A stretch of DNA of 64,000 bases from Anas platyrhynchos (GCF_047663525.1 NC_092587.1:38617001-38681000), one strand, 5' to 3'. Counted from the first letter of the stretch, positions 24,901 to 39,900 are shown. Program-made: numbers and translations. The notes: generated by a model not told the origin, from the letters alone.

Positions 24901-27900
24901 ATCTTTCTGCTTCAGTTTTACATTTAAATAGAGTTTTATGTTGGTAGAGTCTGTGAGAGAGGCCAGGATATTTTAGCACCATACTGGATTTAAGTAAAAC
25001 CTCTCAGTCTTCGTCATAAGTAAAATTTCCTGTCTTGAATTGTGTTGTTTCTTAGCTCAGCTCTCATGTCTTGTGCTTTTTTGATGGTTACCTTTTTTGC
25101 TTAGGATTCCAGCTCTGTTGTAGAGTGGACTCCAGCTCCCAAAGAAAAACTTGCCCGAGGAGCAGACCGTCCAAATAGCTATGAAGCAGAATGGGACATG
25201 GTCACCACAGTCTCTTTTAAAAAGAAACCTCATTCAAATGGAGGTACTTCAAAAATAAGTGGATTTTCTTTTTTTTTTTTTTTATTAACCTGTAACTGAA
25301 GAATTGTCTGCTATATATAGTATATGAGTGTGTAAAAAAACAAAAGCCCACAATGGAATACCTGTTTTCTGCTTCCAATCTCATTTATTCCTTAAATTAG
25401 TAGAGAAGTGTATAGAAAATAAATGTTAAATGTAACATCATGCTGTCAGGATCTTTAAATGATGCAGCAGTTTTATGTGCATTGTGCTCTTCTTAAATTC
25501 TTCCAAACAAATGGAATTTGAACGAGATGCCTTATTAGAAAGGAAAATGAAGGAAAAAAAGGTTTACTCAAATACATTTCAGTATTGGAGCAGCAGGGGG
25601 AGATGGAATGTACAGCTATATTGGTACTTGGGTCTTTTTATGTGGAAGCTTAGAAAACCAATTTTTGTGTAGTGAATGTACTTTGGCAAAATAATTTCAT
25701 GGCTACATTATTTAGGTTACACTGTTGCAGTAGATGTGCTTAAAATAAATAAATAAATAAAAATTATCCAGTCAGCTTTTCCCTCTGATTCTTTTAGTCT
25801 GTAACTGGAGACACTTATTTCTCCCCATCTGTGATGGTTTTAAATGGTGCTAGCTAGTCATATGTTGTCGTATGTCATTTATGAGTTCAGGGTTTGGACT
25901 TAAGATTGTGAATGTTTGGGGGTGAAGCACAGTCTTTGTTTATAGAATACTTTTTTTGCATTTTTAAGAGGCAGAGTACATCTTGCTTCAAAGTGAGTGT
26001 TAGTGAGCACTAGTGACAGGGATGATGCTCTGCCACTTTCTGTTTATTTCCAGTTGCTGTAATTTGATCAGGGTAGAGTGGGATATGTTCCAGAGTCCTT
26101 GTAGGCAATCTGGCAATTTTGTGTTCCACAGTAGCGTAACCAATCCTTTAGTTTTTAATGTATACAGTCTTGCACAGTATTCTTGCATAGAGTGTATATA
26201 CTTGCACAGTAAGAGGTGTGGGGGAAGCTTTTCAATTCCTTCTTCTGTGTCTTGAGTGCAGCCTGACAAGACATGTGCGTGGTGTGCAGTGCACAGCATA
26301 CAGTACTGTAATGTATATTACATTTAGCTCGAGTGAGCACTACCACCAGGCAGAGGTGCTGATGGGATTCATCTGCTGCTGATATTTGATACAGCAGTTA
26401 CATGCTTATCTGCTGGATTGCTTTCTTAAACTGTCGACGGAGCTTTAGGGAAGCAGTCTGACGGAACTGGTTATTATTTTAAGTCTGTAGAAGAGAAGGC
26501 ACAATGCGAAATCGTTGTAGTAATTACAGTATATTTTATTATTAGAACTATTTCTGGATTTTGAGTTTTGTGTTTTTTTTAGTTTGTTTTTAGAAACAGT
26601 GACAGATAAAGCTTTGTAGTTGCTGATAATGGAAGGCAAACTAAAATCTTTTGGTAATTTTGTTTTTAAGATGCTACAGCTCATGCAAATGGAGAAAGCA
26701 AGTGGTCGTTCCTGTTCAGTTTGGCAGATTTAAAATCAATCAAACAAAACAAAGAAGGCTTGGGATGGTCTTATTTGGTGTTCTGTCTGAAGGATGATGT
26801 GAAGCTTCCAGCTCTTCACTTCCATCATGGAGATAGCAAACTCCTGATTAAATGCCTTGAAAATCATGTTGTGCTGAGTGAGTAAGTATCAGACAACTCT
26901 TAGTTCTGATTTAAAGTATGGATTGTTTGTTTACTTTTATTTTTTTAATTCTGCAATGAGGTTCAGATTAATGCTTATTGAGGTACTTTTATGTCCCTTT
27001 TCTATTAGTAGAATCAATTGTCAAGGTGACTAAAGCTGAAACTTCACATACACACTCAGAATGTGGGCTGAAGCTTTTAAACTTGGATCGATTTATAAAC
27101 TATTCAGAACTTGCTGAAGTGTAGCTCCCTCTTGTGGATACAGAAGCTTCTCAGGAACTCTCAGATGATGTAAAGTTAAATCCTTCTTCATGAACCACTA
27201 CTATTAACTCATTTAAAATTTTGGATCTCCTACTATAAGTAAAATATCTGAGTATTGATGTTGCCCTGTGAGTTAATGTACAGTATTTTCAATGAAATGA
27301 AATGAAAGGGTAGGTAGAGCACGAAGAAACCATGAGGTATTTCATCAGTGTAACAGGTGTTGTGTTTTCAGACGTGGTTTTTTTTAGCATCACTTGCAAC
27401 AACATACTCTGATGAAAGATTTGAAGGCAGACAGTGAAGTGGCTTTGAGAATGTTTATGGAGAACTGTTCTCATGTTGGGAGCGTTGAGAAGGTCAGAAT
27501 TTTCTTCTGCAAGTAGGTAAAGCTGAGGCCTTGTTAATATTGTCAGGTTGGAGTGCAAGCCAATGGGATCTGAGTGTAGTATGGTCACTGAACCGATTTG
27601 CAAAAGGCTTTGGCAGTGTGGTGGTGATTGAATTTGGGACACTCTGAACTTGTCAACTGCTTGGAGAAGGTGGCAGAGTTGGTGAGACCAGCTGGTGAAA
27701 TGGTACTTGTTGGTGGGCTTTTCGAGAGAGAAAATTAATGAACACAAAAGCAGGAGGGCATTAAGAAGCTGAGGTAGAGGTAATTAAGAATATTCTCTAT
27801 ATAATTGTAGACTAGGAAATCGTTGATGGCAAATATATTTACTTCCAGTTCTACACAGTCATGTGGTACAAATAATTGTAATTCATATTGCTATGTAAAA

Positions 27901-30900
27901 TTGGTGCTTATTGGTGAGTCCCTGAATGGAAATGGAGCAGATAATGACTTTTGTTCGTGTTCAAAAGGCTTTTTCACATGGTCTGTGGTGAGTGATTGGG
28001 CACTTTAACGTTCTTTTCTTTGATCCAGTAGTTGTTTGATTCTTGCCCTTCATAGCTTCTTGCCAGGTAATGTGGATATTCCTGCTGGGACAGTGCAAAA
28101 CAACATTTCTCCTCAGGCTGAGGAGAAGTGTAGAAAGAGAGGCTCTCATGTCTGTTCTTAAAAGAAAGCAGTGTGTAAAGTTTCTGCAGTCTGATCCAGC
28201 AGGTGTGCCCACTGGAGGGTTCAGGAGTGCTTACCAGATAGAGTTCCCTAGCCAGGGAAGATGGGGAAACTTGAGGGCATGTTCAGGCATTTGTGATGTG
28301 CTGAGCTCTATAGTATTGCTGCCTGAAAAAGTACAGAGCATTGCAGAATGGAACAGCAGATAGTTTGGGAATGTTAAAGCAAAAAGCTGATGCAGCTATG
28401 GAAATTAAATTTGCATGAAGTCAGGCATTGACTTGAACAGGAACTTCCAGTTTTAGTTTTCTTAGATTCCTCTTTTCCAGTAAAGATATAATTTTGGCAC
28501 TAAAGTCTGTGGCCTAGTCATGCATGATTTATTTATTTATTTATTTATTTTTATTAAAGAAAAGAATATGCCACAACTTGTGCAAGTAGCAAACTTTATT
28601 TTTTATATGTTCCTGTCCTTTCCTAATAGTTACTTATGCTTTAATATATGGGGTGTATAAGCTAACAGTCTCTTTTAAGGAAAGATGCATACTTAATTTT
28701 CTGAATTGCATAGAGAAGTAGATGGCAATGTAATTACTTGTTTTTCCAGCCTCTACATCTTTCTAGATTGCAGGTACTGATGTTATGACAGAGCATTCTC
28801 CTAAAATACCTTTCTGTTACCTCAAAGCTGTTTGCATTTCTTTAACACCATTATAAAATGTCATGACATTGCTGAAATTGGTATGTGTGAAGTAACTGAA
28901 CCTGAACAAAGTATTTGTAATCTCTTGCTTTAGAGATTTGTTGTTTTTTTTTTTTTTTTTCTCCTAGTTTGGCTGCACCAGGGTAATATTGAGGAAAATA
29001 CCACACCGATGACCCTTTCTAAGCAGTAGTATTATGAATAAATGTTTATTGAAGTGTCTAGCTCACAAATATGTTTTCAACATTACCCAAGTAGCTGCCC
29101 ATACTGAACAAGCTGTCCAGAGCAAATGTTTAATTAAAATGGAAATATTATACAAAGTTTTTGTTCTTTTAGTTAGGAAAAGGCATGGTACATGACTCAG
29201 CCTGTGTCCCTATGCTGCTTTTTTAGCACAAGCCAGTTGAGCTTCATTAACTGTTGCTGCTGTGACTATGGTGTCTGGCTGTTTCAAAATGAGATCTCTT
29301 GTCGGATTTCATATCCGTCAATGTTAACAGTGTCCTGTCATGTTGCAATTGAAGACAGATAAGGCTTATTAAAAAATTCTTATCTTTGACTTTAATAACA
29401 TGGCAGATGATGCAGGTAGTCATAAAAATAAAAGTATTTTTTTTTTTCTTTCTAAAACTAGAAATAGTGGATTTAAACTCTGGGAGAGAACAAACTGAAA
29501 AAAAGTATTTTGTAAATGTAAGTCTGTTCAATGGATTAGGATCAGATGGCAAAGTGCTTAGCTTTCTCCAGCCTGGCTACTAACTCCAAGGCTTGTATGT
29601 CAAAGTGACTTCTGAACTGTTCTCTCTGCTGTATTATATTAAGCTGTAAACTGTGGTGATTCAGAAGCCAATTAATGAATTGATCAGGTGTCCATACCAG
29701 AGGAGTGAAGAGGATGTAGAGGGAATGAGAACAAAAAAAAAAAAAAAAAAAAGGATTAAAGAAAAAGGAACAGCATAGTCCCAGCTGCCTTTGCTATAGT
29801 TTTCATCTAACTGTGCAAGCCTGAAGTACAAGAAAAAGAAAAAAACAACCCCCAAAACAGTGAATTAAGTCAAATCAGTTGTGTTCATTTAGCATTTGGA
29901 GTCTACACAAAAATATATTTATGTGGCTGTAATGAGGTGTTCCTGTTTCACAACACAATGGCTATGGTGTTGATAAACTCTTACTGGGATAATTTTTAAA
30001 ATTATGTTGACAGTAGCTGTTGTAGTACTGTTGGTTAGAAATTCATTGATGTGCTTTTGTACATTGAAAGGCAGTTTGTATTCCTTTATGAAATGTTTAA
30101 CAGTGTATCTTAATGTAAGATTTTCTGATCGGTAGAGCGAATCCCTGAGCTGCTTATGGTGACATGGGTTCTTTTCATTTGCCCAGTTACATTAGAGGTG
30201 TTTCAGTGTGTGTATTGGAGTTGACTGTCTCTCACTAAATTTCCTTTCCTGTGTCACCTCTCTTTGTCCACTATCAAATGTAGAAAATACTTGCTCTGAA
30301 AGATAACTTTTACAACCCACATGTAATTTCTCCATACAGCATTGTAATATTTTGAAAACCTAAAGAATATAATTGAGAATGAGTATGACTAATCTTAGAG
30401 AACATGAAAGTCCTGTGGTATAATGTGTTAGCATATGGACTTTCGCCAAGAATGATCTTACATAAAATCTGTTTTCCTTGCACAAAATCTGGAATGTGAC
30501 TTCCAAAACCTTTAAAAGTTATAAAACATTTTCAGAAAAAAAAGGTGGTACTTACAGAAACACCATGCTTTAATTTTCTTGCAGATCTCCACAGGATAAA
30601 CGAATTCTTCTTGTGAATTCTCAGAACAAGTCTCTGTCTCAGTCTTTTGAAAATCTACTTGATGAACCATCATATGGCTTACTGCAAGTATGCGTTATTT
30701 TTTTTTTTATTATTCTGAACCATTTATTGAAAGAAAAAAAACCTTGCTGTATCATAAATATCCCCTGAATCATTGCCATTCTGGAACCGTTGATGTCATC
30801 CTAAAACAACTGTTTGCTATAGAAAATACACTTACTTGTAAGTTCAGTATGCTACTGATTTCTTTACCTCCCTGTGAACTATTTCAAACCTATTCAAGTT

Positions 30901-33900
30901 AATTTTGCCTGTATACATTTAGGTACAAATAGTTTTAGAAATTGAAAGAGGGAAAATTGTAGGTGTTATCAAAATGTATCAGCTAGGATTTCCTAAACTT
31001 TCTTTGACCAAGTATCCTCTTCCTGTTTTCTGACAGTTTTGAAGGGATGCTGGAAACTGAACAGCAAAGAGCACAGTATTGCTTAAGAGGTTTTTAATCT
31101 TAAAACTGGTTATCATTAGGTGGAGTTTGTGGCCTTACGAAAGTCAGCAGCAAAATTTCTAGTGAGGCCAGAGTTCTGACCCACTGGTTCATTTAATTAC
31201 ATTAAATCTTCATAAATGAATTGCATTAGATTCTTGACTGACTTGTCAGAAAAAAGTTTTGTGTGATGCTGCCAGCAGAGTATGTGATGTTTCAAGATGC
31301 TTTTCCTCTGTGCAGGTAGAGAAGGTAGGCAGAAGGAAGATGTTTTGTGGCGTTAATCACAGGAAAGTAAACACTAAATCTGATCTTATACATACGTCAG
31401 CATACTGCTATCCAATCTTTCAAATCAATCGGTAGTATTATCTTAACACTTAAGATCTCATACTTGTTTTTATTGTATAGTGAATGTACTGTATGAAAAT
31501 ACTTAAACATGAAACTTCAATAGCTTTGAGACCTACTGTAGATATTAATACTTGTCTACGTTGAGTACAAGAATTCCAAATAATCTGAGGTTTTTCATAT
31601 TTTGCTTGTTTTCCTTGTTGTAACACAGAAATGGAAGAAAGATCCATACACAGTAACAATGGGAAGATTTTCCAAAGTCACAAACTATATTTTTGACAGT
31701 TTCCGATTAAGTGACCCTTCAACTCAGCGGCGACCACCATCAGAAATGGCAGACTTTCTTAATGATGCTATCCCAGGGCTAAAGATAAATCAGCAGGAAG
31801 AACCAGGATTTGAAGTCATTACACGAGTGAGTGTGTAAATGAATATAATACAGATGCATTGGTTCTTTTTATGTGTACATTTGAAGGAACTGTAAGCTTG
31901 AAGCTTGATGACTTGCGGTGTTTGTTTGGCAATTGTGGCATGTGCTGCCCTGCCATTTGTTGATGAGATTAAGATAAGCAGCCACTTCTTGAATATCAGT
32001 TTTATGCCTGTAAGCACAAATTTTGCTTAAAAAAATTGTCACAACTGAAGCAGGGATAATCCTTATTATTATCCTTAAGATTATCCTTATCTTATAGTAT
32101 AACTACCCTGCAAACTGAACTGTCTCACTTCATGCTTAGTGTTTCCTCTTTGGTCAGATAGGGAACAGTATTAAGTAAAATTGGGGTGTGCGAGCTAATA
32201 CCTAACTTTCATGGCTGATCACTTTAACTTTTCAATTTGTTTTAAGAGAATTAAGTTGGTTTAGAAAGATTAAAATGAAATATTTAATTGGATAACTAAT
32301 GTCTGTGGTGTATAAACGTACAGATTGATGTATCGCTTGAACCAAAACTAGAATGAACTTGTAATTGTGTCATGAATCACATTTTGTGGGCTCCTGTTGT
32401 TTTCTTCCACAGATCAGTGGAAAAGATGTATTTTAAATGCTTGTGATTACTATTCAAGCAGCTCATGTTTCTAGTATTTCACTGTTTTGTCAGTTCTTCC
32501 TTGAGTTCAAAATAGTGTTAATAGCTTGTCAGTAACAGTGTGATCTACGTATGAACTACATATTAAAAACAATACTGACCTGTGTTGATCTGGCTAATGC
32601 CCTTGACTTCTCAGTCAAAAACTTTGAAAACGTGAAAAATAAATTGGTTTGGTGGTTACTATCATTGAAATGATTCTAGAAAATAAGGATCAGCTGTCTG
32701 CCGAATTCTTTAGTGTTTAAACATGAAAGTTGGGATAAGACTAACAGCTGAACTATGGAACTTAAGGCATTAGGAGTTCTGAAAACAATTTCCCTTGTTT
32801 TTAAGGGATAGTGTACTGTATTTGATCTTAGAGCCACACTGTTTGGACTGTGTAGGCATAACATTCATGAACCTGAGTTTGTTCTCTCTTAAGAGAACGT
32901 GCTTTTGAAGTGAAGCTCCCTATTGTCCCTGTTTGCTGTGCTGCACATACTTAATGCATTTCAGGTTGCTTAGAGGCATTCAGTCTGTGGGACTAGGCTG
33001 AAGTCAGTTCAGAGATGTCTGGTGTTGGTGGAAGGCTATTTAAAACATACAACCTCCTCTGAAATATGCAATCGTAGCATAGATAGCCAGGTTCTTAGCA
33101 CAAAGTGTCTTGTTCTTTCTGCCTGCATTGGTCCACGCTACTTGTTGATGTAGAGTTACTAACTGGAACGATCTAAGGTGAATGTGAATATGCACATGGG
33201 AAAATATAATTGAACTGAACATAAGGAACTGGCAAGCTTTGTGTGACTGTTCAAAAATACTGAAGCATTTCATTGGGATTCATATAACACCTTCGTGTTT
33301 GTTTCAGATTGATCTAGGAAAACAACCTGAAGTTAGTAGAAGAGAGCCTGTGTCAACTGAAGAATGGGCGAAGAATATGGATTCCGAAGGAAGAATTTTA
33401 AATGTTGACTACATAAAGCAATCGATATTCAAAGGGGTAACTTGTTTTTCTAAAGTCAGCAAGACCTGTGGCTGGCTTCTGGTCCCTTTTTTCTCCATCC
33501 CAAACTATGGTTATACTGTTTTCTTTATACATGTAATGCTTTATATGCAGGACTTCAGGCACAAGCCAGTCAGTATTGTTGGAGAGACTTTATAAAAATG
33601 ATTTAATGCTAATTGAATACCTCCTGAGTCTTGCAGCCAGACAGTGTGCTGTACAGGTAGAGAGATCTTACGGTGGATGGCTAAAGGGAGTGAGATGGAA
33701 AGACAAAGGCCTGAGTGATTGAGGGGAGAAATCAAAGTGTCTTTCAGAAAAACACTGCAATGTTAGGGTATCTATTTTATTCTTTTCTTCTTAAGGGCTT
33801 TTTCTCTTCTTTTTCCAACAAAAACTTCTTTTTTTGCTGAGCAGTTTACCTGGATTTTGCCCTCAGTACTCATCATTTGCCGATATTTATTATTGAACTG

Positions 33901-36900
33901 CAACGTGAATGTGAATTCAGTCTTGGCAGCACAATTTTTAAAACTTTTAGCTATACTGTAGCTATTCTACCCAACATACTTATTTTTTTTTTAAAACTGA
34001 AGGTTTTTTTTAATGGGAATCCAGCTGCCTTAATCATGCATTTTTTGTGCACCTGTTGGTGCGTGTTTATAAGCGTGCAGTCTCCTGTTCTGGGAGTTTA
34101 AGCAGGGATAGAGAATAATAAAATTGAAATTACAGTCTTTTTCTTAAAAATACATATTAAGGAATGAACTGTGAAGAGGGCAAACCAGAACTGAGACCCT
34201 TTACAGCTTGTTTGACCGTTCTTTTATATATTTTTGCCCTGAGGAATCTAGTTAAGGACCCTTCATGATGATTTCTATAAAACTTTTCCCAACATCTGAA
34301 GTTTCCCTGTCCTCTCTGTTGCCCATTGCCAGAGGAGTGAGTGCCCAGTGTTATTCATGACTCTGAAACCAATGTAACTTCCAATATGTTAAATGCAGAT
34401 TCTCTTACAAGAGCATGATTCTCTTAAATTGTTTGCATATTACTGGAAAAGTTCCAGTTACTGCTTGGCTAGAGCACCAAATTTCAGTGGCTGATGCTAT
34501 TTGCAGCACTTACCTTCCTTGCCTCAACTTAATGGTAAGTGAAAAAATACAGTGAGGCATGAAGCATTGCGTCCCCAGCACGCGGACTAGCCTTGGATTG
34601 GTAAATTCCAGAGTGTTGTAGCAGAAGTGCTTTATTCTTGTGACTATACTGCAGGAGTTGGAAGAATCTCTTTTGACAAGTGGGATAGGATTCAGCTACT
34701 GCATTTTTATCATATAAAAATGAGTTTTATTTAGATCTCTGGCAAGTAGTGTCCTTGAGTAGACAGTGGTATTTTGAATTGCGTGGAAGGTTCATCTGTA
34801 TGTTGGCCATGTCTTGATACACATAACTATTTGTTTAAAAAAAAGTAAAATGAAATAGGAGGCTAGTACTCAAGATCAATTTGTGGAGAGACCAAATGTT
34901 TGACAGTTACACAGCATCATGTTTAAATATATAAATTTTAAAGGTACTTTTTTTTTAATTTCTTAGTATCTGTGATGCCCTTAAGGTTTTTATACCAAGC
35001 AGTGAAGCAAAAATATATAAAGAAATACCTTTTGTAAAGTTTGGTTTATGTTCTAAAGATGAATCCAGCGCTTCTGTGGTTTGTAGGACATGTTAAACTG
35101 GTTTTCATTCCATTTTTTTTCAATGTCTGAGTTGTATTGCTGCTTAATCATATTTTCTCCCTCTTTTTCCTGCAAATGTGTTATGTACTTAGCAGATAAG
35201 ATTTGGCTATAATGTAGAAAGAGAAAACATTTTTTTTTAATGTTGTTGCTTCAAGAAGCATTGTATTCATGTAGAAGCATTTCCTCCCAAAATTGAAATG
35301 GTCTTTTTGTTAATGTTTCTTATCTATTTTTCCCTAGGGACTCTGCCATACTTTAAGAAAAGAGGCATGGAAATTTCTTCTGGGGTATTTTCCTTGGAAT
35401 AGCACTAAAGAAGAGAGAGCAAATTTGCAAAAGAGGAAAACGTGAGTACGGTTTTATTAGGTTACAAAATACATGAAAAGTTTCTTTTCTTAAGACACAT
35501 CTTTAGAGACAGCTATTAAAGTTTGTTCAATGCAGCGAAGTGTTTGAGAGACCTTAAAAAGATTGTTCTGTTCAAAGAAAGTAAAAATGTTACATAAACA
35601 AATTGCTCTTAGCCTGTTTGGTCCAAATAACAAGGAGAATGAATGCTTAAATTAAAAAAAAAAAAAAAAAAAGGTAATGACTGAGCATACTTTGGTTTCA
35701 AAATAATCTTTCTTCTTCAGGGACGAATATTTCAGGATGAAACTGCAGTGGAAATCTGTCAGTGAGGAACAGGAAAAACGAAATTCAAGATTAAGAGACT
35801 ACCGGAGTCTTATAGGTAAATTTAGTTTCAGAAACATGTAACTGAATTCTCAAACATTTATAGTTCAACTTGAAATTGGAGAACTATAATCCTGAGTAAC
35901 ATGTAGGAAAAACCACTAAAAACTAACATGCTGCTATTCTCAAAGGTGTCATAAATTCTGTTATATGTTCAACATTAAAACTTCTTTAACTGGTGTAATT
36001 CAGAGCTTTACATCTTACTATTACAGATACAATTAACATTGTATCGATAACTTACATAAAATTGTTCTTAATCCTGGTAGTTAAAGAACATGTCCTCTGA
36101 ATTATAATCAGTAATTATTCCATTAAAAATTAAACTTTTTTTTTTTAAAGGGTTTCAAATCCATTTACAAGTGAACCTTTTCATTCAAGACAGGAAGGAT
36201 TTTTTTACTTTATTTCAAAATGACATTCCATGATGTAGTTGTTGTCTTACAGTATTCAAACCTTTGAAACAGTGTTTGACAAAAAAATCACTTAAACTAT
36301 CCTGAATTCATTAGATCCTGGCTTTGTAGAACATGTTTTTAAAATGTTTTTAACTCTGAACTGTTTTTAGAGAAAGATGTAAACAGGACAGATAGAACAA
36401 ACAAATTCTATGAAGGTGAAGATAATCCAGGACTGATTTTACTTCATGATATTTTGATGACCTATTGCATGTATGACTTTGACTTAGGTAAGTTGCATTC
36501 CTCTGAACTTAATCTTTTTAGATTCTGATTTAGTTTTACTTGTGCTAAGGACAGTTAATACAATTCAACTTGTTTTAATTACAATTCTTTCTTCAAATGT
36601 CAATGTTTATATTTTAATAATGTAAATAACTTTGTTTCCTGTCTGCTGCTTCTTCCTCTCTTCTATTTAATATCACAGGCATCTGAATTCAGCTGAGATG
36701 GGGTTAGGACTTATGTGGCAGTTTGCCTTCACAGTAGCTTTACTGTTGTTTTCATAGGCTTGAAGCAACTTTGCTCTTCAGAGTTTTTTCTGGGTTTGTG
36801 TATTTGGAGCTTGAGCGTTATACACATTTTTAAGACTGATACACCAATTACAATTATAAACCAGCTGCCACTGCTGTATTTAAAGCTCAGCATGCTTAAC

Positions 36901-39900
36901 CAGCTATTTGTAAACACGAGTGTTGTTATGAATACTTCAAAAGCTGATTCTCGAGGAGTACACTTAGCAGTCTGTCAGAAACTATGATATAGAGTATGCA
37001 TCTGTTGCGGAAGGAAAAGTTCATAACGTCTTCCTTCAATTACAGTATAGCTGAGATGTCTGTCTTGACTTCTTTTACTTGTCTTGGGAAGGAAAAGAGA
37101 TTTCTAGCTGGTTCCCCCTCCTTCACCCCTGGCATGACATTGGGCTGTCCTATACTTGCAGGTATTCTGTTTCAGAAAAGTGTTGGGAGTCTGCAAAAGT
37201 CTGCTTTGACAGATTTTGAATGCACAAAGTAGGAACAAATCTTTAATTACTAATAAACTTGCTGCAGAGTAGTAGTACTTGCCAGATTTTATCCCTTCTG
37301 TCAAGTCTGTAAAGATGCTTGATCTTTTGGCTTGAAAAAGGGAAAATGAGAAAAGACTCCATCTAAAAGTGCAGCTCTTACCCGTCTTTCCACATTTCTA
37401 TCTGCATTAGCATGCAGTGACATATATCTTAGTGAAATAAAGGCTTGTTCACCACCTACACAGTGATGGAAAAAATTATTTAGATGGCTTAAATTTATGC
37501 AGGGGAGAAGTCTTATGTTTTATAAACAAACAAGAATAATGGAAATGCAGTACCTTTGACACCACTCACTATCCTGGGTTTCTAAGCTACTCAGTTGTTG
37601 ATAAAATGCTGTTGATACCTGTTGATACAACATTTTTCTGAATGAATTCCTCAAGTCAAATATTAATGAAACTGTTTTTGATCTTTAAGAGACTTAAGCT
37701 GTCTTGAACAGCATTTTCTCTGGATTTATTTTAATTGGCTGTAGTATTAAATTCAGGGAGCAGAACTTTTCTTTTGACCTTTTTGAATTATTTACCTGTT
37801 TTCTGTTCCTTCCTCTGTTTTTCCTTCTCACACCTACTCCTGTTTTCACATTCATCGACTCCAGTTCTCTTTGGTTACTCAGTTATAATTGCATTGTTAA
37901 GAAGTGCAAACAGCCAAGCTTGAGTCTAAGTGAGAAATGTAATGTTCTGCTAAACCAACCACTGATGATAGACATGCACATCAATTATTTTTTCCCTTGC
38001 TTAAAGAAGTCTCCAGCAGCAGTGGGGCAGTAAGTTGACTATAGCAGCAGTTGTAAGGTAGCTGAGAGAGTGAGAAAGAAGGGTAAACAATGAGCTCAAA
38101 AAATCCTTCTACTCTTCTTAAGCATGCTGTTAAGTACAATTATAGTGTTCATACAAACTTGGAATGCATAACTTGTTTTGCTTGGTTATTCTTGAAAAAT
38201 TGCTGTTTAGCTATTGAATTTAACTAAATTCCTGTCTGCCTTTTTTGTCTCCATTGAGGTTATGTCCAGGGAATGAGTGACTTGCTTTCACCTGTCTTGT
38301 ATGTTATGGAGAATGAAGTAGATGCCTTTTGGTGCTTTGTGTCATACATGGATCAAATGGTAAAAATAAGTTGTTGTTTTTGGCATACATAAAACAAAAA
38401 AGGAAACCTAAAGCTGCAGATAGCATTTGGGCTTAATTTTTTTAAAATTAAGTTTATAAAACAAAGTACTTGTAAAACAAAGATTAGCTTAAGTTTGAAG
38501 CCAACTGTTTTGATTGTTGACAGAAATTTAGCTAGTACTCAAAAAAAAAAATTCCAAGGTAACTTAGAGTCAGACTGCACAAATTCATATAAATCAGGAG
38601 TCCTCCAGAAGGATTTTGTACAGGGTAATGGTTCTCTATCAGAACTGCCTTTTGGTACTTGTTAAATGGAATTTAGACTTCCCACAAACAGAAGCTTTTC
38701 TGGATTGTGCCTGTGGTGAAACAGTATGTGGTACAGCACATAAAAACTAGCGCAGCAATAAAAGAAAAGTTTTTTTGTTTGAGTGCAGTGATGCTGCAGT
38801 AGTACAGAGTGTGGGCTAATTTAAAATATCGTTTATTATATACCAAAGTAAATACTATTGTTGGAGAAACACAGTTCGCTGCTTTACTCAAACGTTTCAG
38901 TAAAAGGCAGATATTTCTTTAAATACAAGTGCAATCTTTTAAGGGCTCCACATATGAAATACTTAAAGGGGTGAGATCCACTTGCTATGATAAAACTTCT
39001 TTGTTATAATTAACCATATCTGCAAATCTCAATCATCATTATTTGATTGATATAAATGATATTGCTAATATTTTATTTTATCCAGCATCAGAATTTTGAA
39101 GAACAGATGCAGGGTATGAAGACACAACTAATTCAGCTGAGCACTTTGCTTCGTTTACTAGACAGTGGATTTTGCAGTTATTTAGGTAGGTGTGTTATTC
39201 ATGCAGAGTAACTAAAGCAACTTACTGCATTCTGTGTGCACTGATATCCCAACCAGTCTTTAAACATATTTCCAATAATAATATTAAATGTACACAGGAC
39301 TCATTTACTGGACTTCTAATTTAGGAAACACCTATAAGATTTTGATAATTGTTCCATGAGTGTTGGAAAAAAGTTATCTTGTTACTGAATTAAAAAATAT
39401 GCCATCGTCCACCAAGTATCATTGATTTTGAAGCGGGACCACCATACTAAAGATCAGCTCTATGAGTGTGTACCTGTAAATGTGTGTGTGTGTGTATGTA
39501 TATATATATATATATTCCCCCCCCCCCACCCGCCTTTGTCTTAACCAAATCTGGTATTTTTCTCTTATTCCTAGAATCTCAAGACTCAGGCTACCTTTAT
39601 TTTTGCTTCCGATGGCTTCTCATCAGATTTAAAAGGGAATTTAGCTTTCAAGATATTCTTCGACTCTGGGAGGTAAGCAGGTATTTCATCACACAAACTC
39701 CATCAGTTTTCAGTTTTTGGACTTCTGTAACGTACCCTTCTTCAGTACAAAAGCATGGATCATTCTACAAAGTAATAGGCTAAAAGTAATAGAAGGGAAA
39801 AAAAACCTGCATCAATGTAATAAGGAGAGGACATTAGCATATGTTATGTCTTTTTAGCCAAAATAACAACTTGGGAGTTTAATGAAAAAAATCTTTTTAA

